Source: an uncultured Lachnospiraceae bacterium
GTDB taxonomy: Bacteria; Bacillota; Clostridia; Lachnospirales; Lachnospiraceae
Length of the DNA: 64,000 bases
Assembly (NCBI GenBank): GCA_910586015.1
Contig: CAJUGJ010000018.1
Coordinates: 1-64,000 of the forward strand
Direction of reading: 5' to 3'
Shown: positions 45,877 to 55,397 of the stretch, piece by piece
Layout of the letters: each line of letters opens with the position of its first letter
How positions within the stretch are numbered: position 1 is the stretch's first letter
Made by a program: the position numbers and the translations under genes
Notes under the pieces: model-generated
Database searches by the model: none
What the model was told of the DNA's origin: nothing
Seen by the model: the letters and a program-made list of their open reading frames with translations, nothing else

Positions 45877-46884
45877 TTAAGAAAGTACACTAAAACGGAA
45901 TACTTGATCGAACGTTCGAACCGTTTTAAAATTTCCTTTTACCTTTAATTCTCCTGACATAAATGCCCCTTGAAAAGTAGTACGTCCATTGACTAATCGG
46001 CTGACTACTGCTTTTGTTGTTGTTGCTGTAATATCTGCGTTCTCTTTTTCGCCATAATAACATTTTAGATGTTTTCCATCAACTTCAAGTACGATCGACT
46101 TTCCTGTGTCCGACATATGTATGACATAAGAAGCCATAAAGTCTACTGGTTGTGGCTGAAAATTATCTCTGAAATTTTTTATAAATTCAAATTTAGCATC
46201 ACTGCTATCTGTTCCCTCCATCATACCCTTAAATAGTTCTGTTAATTCTTTAATATCCTTTTTTTGCTTTTGAACATAGGCATCATCAGAAACATATTCA
46301 GAAAGCTGTTCACTTTCTTGTGGAGTTAAATCAAGTGGTGCAGTGTATAAAAAGTTTTGCTGTTGTGCATAACTACTGCTTGGCAAAGTTTTTAACCTCT
46401 TATTTACTGTACGATATAAATTTTCTGCACTTTGTTCAATAATCATTTTATAATCAGAATTTGTTTCAAATTCTACATGATCTGACACATAAGCAATAAG
46501 TCCTTTACAAGTAATTCCTCCAAGTAGTTCCCAAGCCTTTTGTAATACCAGCTCTCCCTCTTTTTCTCCAAATGTATTCGCCATTACAATAGGAAGCATA
46601 TAAATATTTTTTATCCGCTCTTTATCTGCATAAAGCCAACAAGCATCTAAAAATTGCTGCATAAATCCGCCAATGCCAAGCCATTCGATATGCACCGCTA
46701 GAATAACACCATCTGCTTCCTTTAATGTATTGGGTAGCATAGTAATCCCATTTTTTTGTTCATAAAGATTATATCTTGTCACATCCACATGCAATTCTTC
46801 CAAAACTTCTGTAAACTTATTCAGTACATATAAGGTGGGATCTTCCAATAGACCCCTTCCGCCATAATAGATATTGATCTTCAT
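45877..46884 (-). CDS. Flavodoxin-like protein with SCP2-like C-terminal domain
   Basis: A 335-residue protein. Residues 1-180 show a flavodoxin/NADPH-dependent FMN reductase-like alternation (MKINIYYGGRG, then ADGVILAVHIEWLGIGGFMQ). The last 100 residues (MASYVIHMSDTGKSIVLEVD ... LVNGRTTFQGAFMSGELKVK) match an SCP2 sterol-binding-like fold. Redox role inferred; substrate unknown. Its start overlaps the upstream rhomboid gene by 4 bp. Confidence 0.72.
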   Translation of the reverse strand: MKINIYYGGRGLLEDPTLYVLNKFTEVLEELHVDVTRYNLYEQKNGITMLPNTLKEADGVILAVHIEWLGIGGFMQQFLDACWLYADKERIKNIYMLPIVMANTFGEKEGELVLQKAWELLGGITCKGLIAYVSDHVEFETNSDYKMIIEQSAENLYRTVNKRLKTLPSSSYAQQQNFLYTAPLDLTPQESEQLSEYVSDDAYVQKQKKDIKELTELFKGMMEGTDSSDAKFEFIKNFRDNFQPQPVDFMASYVIHMSDTGKSIVLEVDGKHLKCYYGEKENADITATTTKAVVSRLVNGRTTFQGAFMSGELKVKGNFKTVRTFDQVFRFSVLS

Positions 46885-47897
46885 AAACTTTTTTCCTCCT
46901 GCTTATAGACAGCCCTTGTTTTTCGATACAAAATTGCGGTTAGAAAGATTCCAGCTAAAAGTCCACCAATATGTGCTGCATTATCAACTCCTTGGCTGGT
47001 AAAACCTCCATAAAGACCAAAAAATACAAATAAAATCATTTGTCCTTTACTTAAATCTTCTAGACGTCCTTTATTAATAATAATAAGATACGCAACTGCA
47101 CCACAGACTCCAAAAATTGCTCCAGAAGCCCCTACACACATCGGTGTAGTTTCTTGATACATATGATACCCCATAGATACTATTCCTGCAAGAACTCCTG
47201 AAAATAAATAAATAATTAAATATTTCCATTTTCCAATAGCTCTTTCTAAATTATCTCCAATAAATAGCAGAACTATCATATTATTTAAAATATGATCTTT
47301 TCCACTATGTAAAAACATATATGTAAATAGTCTATAATACTCTCCTTCCTCCTTTACAAGTGGCCAAAATAATGCCCCATAATCAAGAAGGCTTTTCTCT
47401 TCTTTATAAAGTAAATAATTTATAATCGAAAAAATAATTACATTTATAATAACCATGAGAGTATTCATTAAACTAAAAGATTTGGATTTCATTCTAGAGC
47501 TCTCCGTTAAAAAATCTCCTAAAGCAATACGAAATTCCGAAAATCGCTCACTTTGATTTTCAAACAGTATAAGTGCTTTAGAAGAAGAATTTATTATCCA
47601 TACACAATCATAAAGGGCGGCACACTCTTTCATCTGTTCTGATTCATTTCCATATAATAGACAAAGAAATTCTGTTTGAAAAATCTCTGTTTCTCTATAT
47701 TTCTCCTCTATCTGATTTCGAACGGATAGAAACTGTTGTACTGTAAAATTGCTCTGATCAAAATCAAATAAAAGAACAGTAAAAATAGTTCCATCTTTTT
47801 GTAAACGCTGTTGAAACAAATAAATATGTTCTATGTTCAATCTAATACTAGAAAATCCTATTTCAATTAAATAATCACTTAATTTTTCAAGCAACAT
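46881..47897 (-). CDS. Rhomboid family intramembrane serine protease
   Basis: A 338-residue protein with about 140 residues of soluble N-terminal domain followed by six or seven membrane segments. The catalytic Ser lies in GASGAIFGVCGA (about 251-262) and the His in AAHIGGLLAG (about 305-314). The HSGKDHILNNMIVLLFIG segment supplies the conserved oxyanion/loop residues. It starts 13 nt after glpK and is coupled to the flavodoxin-like gene by a 4-bp overlap. Confidence 0.92.
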   Translation of the reverse strand: MLLEKLSDYLIEIGFSSIRLNIEHIYLFQQRLQKDGTIFTVLLFDFDQSNFTVQQFLSVRNQIEEKYRETEIFQTEFLCLLYGNESEQMKECAALYDCVWIINSSSKALILFENQSERFSEFRIALGDFLTESSRMKSKSFSLMNTLMVIINVIIFSIINYLLYKEEKSLLDYGALFWPLVKEEGEYYRLFTYMFLHSGKDHILNNMIVLLFIGDNLERAIGKWKYLIIYLFSGVLAGIVSMGYHMYQETTPMCVGASGAIFGVCGAVAYLIIINKGRLEDLSKGQMILFVFFGLYGGFTSQGVDNAAHIGGLLAGIFLTAILYRKTRAVYKQEEKSL

Positions 47898-47910
47898 CCA
47901 ACCACCGCCT

Positions 47911-49410
47911 CTACTGATCTAATGCCCAAGCGATAGCACATTTTACTGCTCTCTTCCAGCCATGTAAAAGCTCTTCCCTCTCTTTTAAATCCATATTGGA
48001 TTGAAATGTTCTTTCTAAATTCCAATTCGATTTAATTTCTTCTATATCATTCCAATATCCAGAAGAAAGTCCTGCCAGATATGCTGCTCCTAATGCAGTA
48101 GTTTCAATACAGCTTGGTCTTTGTACCTGTGCATTTAAAATATTTGCTTGAAACTGCATCAAAAAATTATTTGCACTAGCTCCTCCATCTACTTTTAGTG
48201 TATTTAATAAAATTCCTGAATCCTGTTCCATTGCCCGAATAACATCATATGCCTGATAGGCAATCGATTCAACGGTTGCACGTACCATTTGTTCTTGAGA
48301 AAAACCTCTTGTAATTCCTACAATAGTACCTCTTGCAAATGGATTCCAATAGGGCGCTCCTAATCCTGTAAATGCTGGAACTATGTAGACTCCTCCACTA
48401 TTTTTTGTTTTTGCAATCAACTCTTCCGATTCCTGTGCAGTTCGTAACATCTTTTGTTCATCACGTAACCACTGAATAGCAGCACCTGCTACAAATACGC
48501 TTCCTTCTAAGGCATATCCTTTTGTTCCTTCCAAACCGGCAGTAATTGTAGTTAATAATCCATGATTAGATAAAATGGGGTTTTCTCCTATATTCATCAA
48601 TAAAAAACATCCTGTCCCATAGGTATTTTTTACATCTCCCTGTTCAAAACAGCATTGTCCAAATAAAGCTGCCTGTTGATCTCCGGCTGCTCCTGCAATT
48701 AAAATTTCTCCTCCTAATAATCCCGGCTCTGTATATCCAAAAATACATCCTGATGCTTTTACTTTTGGCATCATACAAAGAGGAATCTTAAAATATCGAA
48801 GTAATTCTTCATCCCAACAATATTTATGGATATCAAACAACATTGTTCTAGAAGCATTTGTATAGTCAGTTACATGAATTTTTCCCTTTGTCAGATTCCA
48901 GATAAGCCAAGTATCAACTGTTCCAAATAATAACTCTCCTTTTTCTGCCTGTTCTCTTGCCCCTGAAACATGTTCTAAAATCCATGCGATCTTTGTACCT
49001 GAAAAATAGGGATCAGGAATTAATCCTGTTTTTTTTCTAATTAAAGAATCCACACCATCTTTTTTAAGCTGTTCAATCTTATCCGCTGTTCGGTGACACT
49101 GCCAAACAATTGCAGGATAGATAGGTTCACCTGTAAACCGATTCCAAATAATCGTTGTTTCTCTCTGGTTTGTAATTCCAATCGCTGTAATATCTTCTGA
49201 TTTTACTCCCAGTTTTGCCATTGCCTCTGCTGCAACTCCGATTTGAGATGACCAAATTTCTTTTGGATCATGCTCAACCCAGCCTGTTCTTGGATAAAAC
49301 TGTGTAAATTCCTTTTGTGCCATACTTTTTATTTCACCACTATGGTTAAATAAAATACATCTAGAACTTGTCGTTCCCTGATCAAGTGCCATAATATACC
49401 TTTCTTTCAC
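47911..49410 (-). CDS. glpK: Glycerol kinase
   Basis: A 499-residue FGGY kinase phosphorylating glycerol to sn-glycerol 3-phosphate. N-terminal ALDQGTTSSRCILFNHSG, substrate residues around NQRETTIIW (about 80), and the C-terminal KVDGGASANNFLMQFQA signature. No glpF or glpD lies alongside in this window. The start is GTG at 49410 behind AAAGGAGAG. Confidence 0.96.
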   Translation of the reverse strand: MKERYIMALDQGTTSSRCILFNHSGEIKSMAQKEFTQFYPRTGWVEHDPKEIWSSQIGVAAEAMAKLGVKSEDITAIGITNQRETTIIWNRFTGEPIYPAIVWQCHRTADKIEQLKKDGVDSLIRKKTGLIPDPYFSGTKIAWILEHVSGAREQAEKGELLFGTVDTWLIWNLTKGKIHVTDYTNASRTMLFDIHKYCWDEELLRYFKIPLCMMPKVKASGCIFGYTEPGLLGGEILIAGAAGDQQAALFGQCCFEQGDVKNTYGTGCFLLMNIGENPILSNHGLLTTITAGLEGTKGYALEGSVFVAGAAIQWLRDEQKMLRTAQESEELIAKTKNSGGVYIVPAFTGLGAPYWNPFARGTIVGITRGFSQEQMVRATVESIAYQAYDVIRAMEQDSGILLNTLKVDGGASANNFLMQFQANILNAQVQRPSCIETTALGAAYLAGLSSGYWNDIEEIKSNWNLERTFQSNMDLKEREELLHGWKRAVKCAIAWALDQ

Positions 49411-49466
49411 AATCTCTCCTTTCTCAAATCAGAAACTTCTGCAGCTAAACAGTTTCCGCCGGTTAG

Positions 49467-49495
49467 ATTGTACCATATTAGAAAGTAGTAGGCAA
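49467..49495 (-). promoter_or_regulatory. Promoter of glpK unit
   Basis: Minus strand TTGCCT (49490-49495), 17-nt spacer, TACAAT (49467-49472), about 57 nt upstream of the glpK start. Confidence 0.7.
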
Positions 49496-49560
49496 GTCTT
49501 GCTTTTTAACCTTCAATATAAACGCAGGAATAAATTTTTATTCCTTGTTTAATCTTTTTA

Positions 49561-50883
49561 TTATATGAGAGTCTTTTCTACATGAAATGTTGCATTGGCA
49601 AACTCAACTACATCTCCTGTTTTAATCTCTTTATATCCATTCACTGGCAACCTATCTCCATTAATAAATGTTCCATTTGTTGAATTCATATCATAAAGTA
49701 AAATTTTTTCTTGATCTTTTACAATCTTTGAATGAATTCTGCTGACCGCTGAATTAGAAAGGGTACTATTTGTTCTTGTCTTTAATTTTCCAATATAAAA
49801 GGGAGTTTCATCTATAATAATTGTCTGATAGAGTTCTTTTTGTTGAGGAATCAAACGAAGTAATATACTTTCTTCTTTTATTTCAGGTTCAGTTGTTAAT
49901 CCCTGTTCTTTTTGTCTAGGATCAAATAACACCACCGTTTCATCCTCATTGGCTTCTTCCTCTATCGATTCTATTTCAATATCTGGATTATATATTGCAA
50001 TCTCATTTGAATTTAGTCTATGAAAACTTATCTTTGTATTTAGATTCAAATGAAATAATACTTTTGCTACAGTAATATTAATTACAAATAAAATAATAAG
50101 CAATCCTGATAATTTCATTCCATCTAATTTATTTCCAAATGTATCAAGACATAATCCACTATAAATAGCAATACCCCCTAATCCAATAGAAACCAAAAAA
50201 CATATTGTCATGAAAATAATATTGAAAGAAAAAGAAGTTTTTCTTAAAGATTTTACTTCTGGCTTTATTTGTTCTTCTTCTGATTCCTGATTATCTATAT
50301 TAGGCTCTTCTAAATTAAAATAGGGTTCATTTGAGGTATCTTTTAAAAAACTTTCTAAATCATGCAAACTACTTGTATCTTCTTTATTTTTCATATAAAG
50401 GCTGTATAAAAATAAAATCGCCTTTTGATCTTTATAATCAATATGATTCATTAGATATTCCATTAAAGAATCAAGTTGCTTTTTTAATGATTCTTTTCGA
50501 CCTGGGAAATAACAAAATCTAACCTGATAGGAAGGAAGATGAATAAAGATATATTCTTGTTCTAATAAGAAAGCACTTTCTTCTAATAAATATATTGAAA
50601 TAGAGCGGATACAGTCAAAAAGTGCTTGAAATAGAAGTTCTAATTCTTTTCTATTCATACTATTATGTTCTATAATACTAGATAAACTCTGTAATCCTGA
50701 AATATCATAACAATATTGAATTTGATTATTAAAAATTCGATATTGAACTGGAAGTAGTCCCTTAATTTCATTTCGGATAAGCATTTCACTTTGAAATTCT
50801 TCTTCTGTTCCTTTTTGTGCCTCATCCTTATAAAGAATCATTCTATTCTGATTTATATCATGTTCAAATTCAGCTATAATCAT
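49561..50883 (-). CDS. FHA-domain protein with DUF6382 N-terminus, Tad-associated
   Basis: A 440-residue membrane protein. The N-terminal 190 residues (DUF6382-like) precede two membrane segments (about 221-243 and 257-277). The C-terminal FHA domain has the phosphothreonine-binding pattern SRIHSKI and NSTNGTFINGDRL (about 380-412). It overlaps the TadE-like gene by ATGA and closes the tad operon. FHA proteins of this type are common in Firmicutes tad clusters; a phospho-dependent regulatory or scaffold role is inferred. Confidence 0.82.
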   Translation of the reverse strand: MIIAEFEHDINQNRMILYKDEAQKGTEEEFQSEMLIRNEIKGLLPVQYRIFNNQIQYCYDISGLQSLSSIIEHNSMNRKELELLFQALFDCIRSISIYLLEESAFLLEQEYIFIHLPSYQVRFCYFPGRKESLKKQLDSLMEYLMNHIDYKDQKAILFLYSLYMKNKEDTSSLHDLESFLKDTSNEPYFNLEEPNIDNQESEEEQIKPEVKSLRKTSFSFNIIFMTICFLVSIGLGGIAIYSGLCLDTFGNKLDGMKLSGLLIILFVINITVAKVLFHLNLNTKISFHRLNSNEIAIYNPDIEIESIEEEANEDETVVLFDPRQKEQGLTTEPEIKEESILLRLIPQQKELYQTIIIDETPFYIGKLKTRTNSTLSNSAVSRIHSKIVKDQEKILLYDMNSTNGTFINGDRLPVNGYKEIKTGDVVEFANATFHVEKTLI

Positions 50884-51275
50884 TTTATTCCCCCTATAAT
50901 ATCTAATCCTAATGTAATCATTCGCATCTTTTGTGCTTGTGATATCTTATTTCCCTTTACTTTAAAATTAGTATCAAACTGTCCTTTTGGATAGACAAAG
51001 GGAAGAAAAGCAGATACGATTACTGTATTTTCTAACACCTTCTCTTCTATTGAAAATTCTTTTATTTCCATCATCCAAAGGTCTTTAGGAGGAATTTCTC
51101 TTTCGATTTTAATATGATCTGCTACCTGATCTGCTATAGCAAGTAGACAAACACGATCATGCAGATAAAAATTAAAATAGAGTAAAAACAAGAATAGAAA
51201 AAACAAGAAAGGAAACAAAAATACCATTTCTATTGTATATTGTGCTTCTAAATAAAATTTCGTTTTTTTATTCAT
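50880..51275 (-). CDS. TadE-like pseudopilin
   Basis: A 131-residue protein with a class III-type leader: short basic N-terminus, then YTIEMVFLFPFLFFLFLFLL, where the Glu five residues after processing is conserved. A single membrane helix is followed by a small extracellular domain. The open frame extends to 51422 but the start at 51275 (or 51281) overlaps the prepilin peptidase stop as ATGA, indicating coupling. Substrate of the adjacent peptidase. Confidence 0.8.
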   Translation of the reverse strand: MNKKTKFYLEAQYTIEMVFLFPFLFFLFLFLLYFNFYLHDRVCLLAIADQVADHIKIEREIPPKDLWMMEIKEFSIEEKVLENTVIVSAFLPFVYPKGQFDTNFKVKGNKISQAQKMRMITLGLDIIGGIK

Positions 51276-51712
51276 ATCCATAGAACGAACAGATACCCTG
51301 TTGTAAGAAAAGGAATCAAAGGAATTTGTCGTCTTTTTTGATATCCACAGAAAACAGTCACTCCAATACCAAAAATAGCAGCAAAAAGTAGACCATAAAA
51401 TACCACAAGTAGACATTTCCACAATCCTAACCCAATTCCTACTACTCCTATCACAACAGCATCTCCTCTTCCAAACCTCCCTTCAGAGCAAAGACTAAAA
51501 AGATAAAGAAGTCCTCCAAATATTCCTCCTGTGATATAAGACCAAATCCCAAAATCTTTCTGAAATAAAAGTCCAATAATTAAACAAGGTATAATTCCTA
51601 AGAGTACTAATAAGTTTATACTTCTTTTTTTAACATCTTGTATACTATAAATACAAAACATAATTGCTAGGGCAATTCGAATAACTACTTCTCCTACTGA
51701 CATTTCCCTCAT
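51272..51712 (-). CDS. tadV: Prepilin peptidase (A24, TadV/CpaA)
   Basis: A short 146-residue polytopic aspartyl protease that processes Flp prepilin and pseudopilins. The first Asp lies in IYSIQDVKKRSIN (about 24) and the second in GRFGRGDAVVIG (GxGD motif, about 78-90). It lacks the N-methylase domain of PilD, typical of Tad systems. Confidence 0.9.
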   Translation of the reverse strand: MREMSVGEVVIRIALAIMFCIYSIQDVKKRSINLLVLLGIIPCLIIGLLFQKDFGIWSYITGGIFGGLLYLFSLCSEGRFGRGDAVVIGVVGIGLGLWKCLLVVFYGLLFAAIFGIGVTVFCGYQKRRQIPLIPFLTTGYLFVLWI

Positions 51713-51729
51713 TTTTAACCTCTTTTCTT

Positions 51730-52557
51730 TTAGCGGTTTCTTCCTTTTTGTGTTTCTTCACATTTTTTACACTTCCTTTTACCCTCTTTCTGTGCCTGCT
51801 CTAAAGAAATGGTTCTTACTGTTCTTTTTAAACCACTACAGGAAATATCTGTATGATAGTGATTTCCATATAGAGTAATAAAAACAATTTTTTGTTTATT
51901 TAAGGGTATTTTACAGCGTTCACAAGAAGTATATTTTGAACCACTTTCATTTCGTTTTGAAGAAATACTCTCAAAATCCACTGCATCTATTGATAGTTTA
52001 ATATGAGAACATTCTTTTGTTTCATGATAAACATTTCCTGTTTCTGTTATATAAACAAGAGTTTCTTCTTTTGGTATCTCTTCTTGTTTTTCATTCTCTA
52101 AAGAACTTCCTGTAAAACTTCTTAAAACTACTTTTCGAACAACAGAAATTTTCGGAAGAATTTTCCCAAACACAGGAAATTGCATTTGATAACGCATCCA
52201 TATAACAATCCGATCTTCTTTTTGTATGTGAGAATTCCAAAAATGTATCCCCGCTTTTCCTCCAACAATCCATCTATCTTCTAAAAAAGCTTCTGGAACA
52301 TTTTGTAGTACCCTTGCTCCAATTAAAACGGATTCTGCTATTGTATCTATTATTTCTTCAGTATCTTTATTTTCTTCAAAAACAGAGGATAAAATGGTTA
52401 GTTCTTCTCCTGTCTTACTAGCTGCAAACCGTAACACTTCATCTATCTCTAAAAAGCGATAAAAGGATATCATAGAAAAAAACACAAATAGTACCACTGG
52501 CAGAATAAATACCATCTCTACTGTAATTGAAGCTTTATAATTACTATTTTTTTTCAT
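51730..52557 (-). CDS. TadF-like protein with two tandem Cys-pair modules
   Basis: A 275-residue protein. N-terminal TadE/F-type helix (ASITVEMVFILPVVLFVFFS) and an extracellular domain of about 140 residues. The last 90 residues contain two copies of a small module: YHETKECSHIKLS...CERC and YHTDISCSGLKRT...CKKC. Each resembles the YHxxxCxxL...CxxC element found at the end of some secreted bacterial nucleases and proteins; metal binding is possible. The ATG at 52557 is preferred to a GTG four codons upstream. Confidence 0.75.
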   Translation of the reverse strand: MKKNSNYKASITVEMVFILPVVLFVFFSMISFYRFLEIDEVLRFAASKTGEELTILSSVFEENKDTEEIIDTIAESVLIGARVLQNVPEAFLEDRWIVGGKAGIHFWNSHIQKEDRIVIWMRYQMQFPVFGKILPKISVVRKVVLRSFTGSSLENEKQEEIPKEETLVYITETGNVYHETKECSHIKLSIDAVDFESISSKRNESGSKYTSCERCKIPLNKQKIVFITLYGNHYHTDISCSGLKRTVRTISLEQAQKEGKRKCKKCEETQKGRNR

Positions 52558-52604
52558 TTTTAACCACACTTCTAAATAATCTTACTATATAAAACTTATT
52601 TCTT

Positions 52605-52740
52605 AAGGTGTCAGTGGCTCTCTGCTTTCTCTGTAATATATTATTTTGATTCTGCTGTAGACTTCTTGGAGAGACGGTTTATTTTTTCAGCAAATAATAG
52701 AAATATATTGTATGACAAAGCAGAGAGCCACTGACACCTT
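52605..52740. mobile_element. MITE-like palindromic element
   Basis: A 136-bp element with perfect 24-bp terminal inverted repeats (AAGGTGTCAGTGGCTCTCTG at each end, plus CTTT). It has partial pairing further in and an inner TGCTG/CAGCA hairpin. It occupies the gap between two tad genes, which elsewhere in the operon abut or overlap. No transposase is encoded. It could alternatively be a large regulatory hairpin. Confidence 0.6.
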
Positions 52741-52749
52741 TCTAAATTC

Positions 52750-55134
52750 TTAATAGGAAGCTTCAAGAGAAATCTCATATGAATAATTACTTTTGTCCAT
52801 TGTATGACTAAGCCATGGCATAGAAAACAAATATAACGGAAGCATACATTCGATCTTCGATTGATAACTGTCAACACAATTTTGAATATAAAAATAGGGA
52901 TCATAATAAAAACGAATTGTTTCCTGAATCAAATCCATTGCTCTTAGATTTGTAGTGTCTAAAGATTGTAATATTAGAAATAATCTTAGATAATCCAAAT
53001 AGATAAAACCTGATGAATCCTGCGGTAATTGATCTGCATGATATTGTATTTGTTCTTTTGTTAAGGTCATTAATTCTGCAAGATCGATTGCTGGATTTTG
53101 CTTTGGTAAAAATGAAATTCTCTTTCCCTTCATAATTGCTGAAGTTTCTACTATTGCTAAAGCAACTGCCCATATTGTTAAAATCAAATATTTTGTCAAA
53201 GCAACCAGACCGGAAAGACCTGTAAATCCCACTGTTGCAACTGCTGCGGTATATGCCTTTTCTACACAAGAATGATTACTTAAAAGATAAATTATATTAA
53301 TAGGTACTCTCCAAGAAAAAATTTTATTGATAGCTGCCTGTAAATTATTTTTATCCTTTTTTTCTCCGAATAGCAAATATTCCAACTCATAATCTAATCC
53401 ATGATTTTTTCGAACAGTATGATAATATCCAAAGTGTTCTTCACAATAAGAAATTACTCTTACTTTTTCCAAAATATGTTCTGCTGTATCGGAAAGTTTT
53501 TCATATAGCTCATTACTTTGCGAAAAAGAAAATAGATCTGGTATAGAACTACTATTTAAAAATTCAAAAATTTGCTCTAACAAATATTCCTGTCCAGAAA
53601 CTCCATAAAATATAGTTGGAAGATTTATCTGTTCTATTTCTTTTTTAGAAAGAGAATCCAGTCCTTCCTCTAAAATTTTATCCTGAAGCAGATTTTGTAT
53701 TGTATGTATTATTTCAAACTTTTTTGTTTCTTCTTGTAATCCACTATAATCAAACTCTGGAACTATTTCTGCATATACTTTATAAAGACTTTCTTTTTTA
53801 TAAAGTAGATCTTCAAAATAAATTTCTCTTTGTAATTTATCTTGTATTTTAGGAAGTGTTATACTCGACATATCTTGTAATAGTTTTTTCTGTTCTAACA
53901 ACTGTTTTTCTATTATCTGTATCTTTTCAAATGCCATACCTTCTTTCATTTTCTTTATCTCTTCTTTTAACTCTTTGCTTTCTGGTAATATTATTTCCAG
54001 TATCTTAATCTCTTTTAAAATATTCTCTCGACTATTTTTCATTTCTTCTATTATTTTAAGTGCAGCTTCATTACTTGTCTTACAGTCCTTTTCTAACTCA
54101 ACTAATTTCTCTATTGCTTTTTGATATTTTTTTATTTCTTTATTCTCTTTTGAAACGGTTTCTTTTATCTGTTTTTCTAATGCTCTTTTTCTTTCCTTTA
54201 ACTGAGTTTCTTCTACCTTTAATAAAGAAAATTTCTGTTTTATTTCTAAATCTTTTATTTGATTTTTTATTTCTGTCTGCTTCTCACCATTAACTTTTAG
54301 ATCTTGTTGTATTCTATCTAAAATGGTTTTCTTTTCTATAATTTCTTCTTGTAGTTTCTTATATTCTTTTGCCGCCTCTCTTATCTTCTCTAATTCTTTA
54401 CTAGAATCTATATAATTTTCTTTTAGTGCTTTAAATATATGTAAATGATTTATTTTTAGTTTTCCTGCATCTGGAGTACCTAAAATCAATCTTTTGGTAA
54501 AAACTTTTTCTGTTTTTATTTTGTTTGTCCATGTCCTTTTTAGTATTCCATTTTCTATACAAACTCCATCTACAAACTGCATCAGTTGTAACATTTTCTC
54601 ATCTATTTGTGCAGCCATTTCTGCCAATTCTATCTGTTTTTCAAGTAATGTTTCTGTCTGTTCTAACTCATGAAATACTCCTGCTTTAGATAAAAGCCAT
54701 TTGATTATATTTTCTACTTCTTGATACTGCATATAGTCTATCACCTGTCTTTGAAAAGGTTCTCCACGATCTGACATAAGAGTTTTAAGTTCTGTAACTT
54801 GTAACTTAGATACAAAAGCATTCGATAATAATACTCCCTCATTTTCAGTTGTGTTTTCAGTAATCCAAGCATTTGTTTTACTTGCTAATTCCTCTATATC
54901 TAACTCTCCTTCTTTTGTCTTTATACAAAGTCCAAAAATATGGAATTCATCATAAAGTGTTTTATGATATCCTGCTAATTCTGATAACATTGCTTGATGA
55001 AGAATTCTCTCCATCTGAACTTCAGATAATGATATTGCTGCGGATTGAATGGATACTGCTAATAAAGAAAGAAGGATAGGAAGAATTAAGGCAAAGTAAA
55101 CCGTAATGACTGCCTCTTCCAAAACCTTATACAA
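52750..55134 (-). CDS. DUF5702-type Tad-associated membrane protein
   Basis: A 794-residue protein. An N-terminal pseudopilin-like helix (AVITVYFALILPILLSLLAV, about 8-27) precedes an extended coiled-coil region (about 240-450) and a helical domain. A membrane segment is near 640-665. It matches the large DUF5702 proteins found in clostridial tad clusters. The start is TTG at 55134, overlapping the pilin stop by 8 bp with AGG 6-9 nt upstream. Confidence 0.75.
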   Translation of the reverse strand: MYKVLEEAVITVYFALILPILLSLLAVSIQSAAISLSEVQMERILHQAMLSELAGYHKTLYDEFHIFGLCIKTKEGELDIEELASKTNAWITENTTENEGVLLSNAFVSKLQVTELKTLMSDRGEPFQRQVIDYMQYQEVENIIKWLLSKAGVFHELEQTETLLEKQIELAEMAAQIDEKMLQLMQFVDGVCIENGILKRTWTNKIKTEKVFTKRLILGTPDAGKLKINHLHIFKALKENYIDSSKELEKIREAAKEYKKLQEEIIEKKTILDRIQQDLKVNGEKQTEIKNQIKDLEIKQKFSLLKVEETQLKERKRALEKQIKETVSKENKEIKKYQKAIEKLVELEKDCKTSNEAALKIIEEMKNSRENILKEIKILEIILPESKELKEEIKKMKEGMAFEKIQIIEKQLLEQKKLLQDMSSITLPKIQDKLQREIYFEDLLYKKESLYKVYAEIVPEFDYSGLQEETKKFEIIHTIQNLLQDKILEEGLDSLSKKEIEQINLPTIFYGVSGQEYLLEQIFEFLNSSSIPDLFSFSQSNELYEKLSDTAEHILEKVRVISYCEEHFGYYHTVRKNHGLDYELEYLLFGEKKDKNNLQAAINKIFSWRVPINIIYLLSNHSCVEKAYTAAVATVGFTGLSGLVALTKYLILTIWAVALAIVETSAIMKGKRISFLPKQNPAIDLAELMTLTKEQIQYHADQLPQDSSGFIYLDYLRLFLILQSLDTTNLRAMDLIQETIRFYYDPYFYIQNCVDSYQSKIECMLPLYLFSMPWLSHTMDKSNYSYEISLEASY

Positions 55135-55360
55135 TCTTACCTGCCTTTCCCTTTATAGAATCAATAGCATCATTTATAATATTTTCAATCTCTCCTTTAA
55201 AAATTATAACTAACCCTAAAATAATAACTAAAATTAAAATAACTTCAACAACTCCAAAAGCTTCTAAAGTAGTTGTTTCTTTTACTATAGTTCTTTTTTT
55301 CCATAATCTAAACCAAACTGTCCAAATAAGCTCTTTAAATTTTCCCTTCCATTTTGTCAT
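55127..55360 (-). CDS. flp: Flp-type type IVb pilin
   Basis: A 77-residue Flp1-family pilin. The hydrophobic helix EAFGVVEVILILVIILGLVI carries the conserved Glu near the cleavage region, followed by FKGEIENIINDAIDSIKGKA. The frame is open to 55444, but the ATG at 55360 follows GGAGG and gives normal length. Major subunit of the tad pilus, made between tadC and the DUF5702 gene. Confidence 0.88.
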   Translation of the reverse strand: MTKWKGKFKELIWTVWFRLWKKRTIVKETTTLEAFGVVEVILILVIILGLVIIFKGEIENIINDAIDSIKGKAGKIV

Positions 55361-55397
55361 TTTTAACCTCCATACTGTCACTATTTCTAAGCTATAA

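Noticed and set aside
52641..52904. 87-residue frame across the palindromic element
   Set aside because: It overlaps the end of the DUF5702 gene in another frame and runs through the inverted repeat; no ribosome site.
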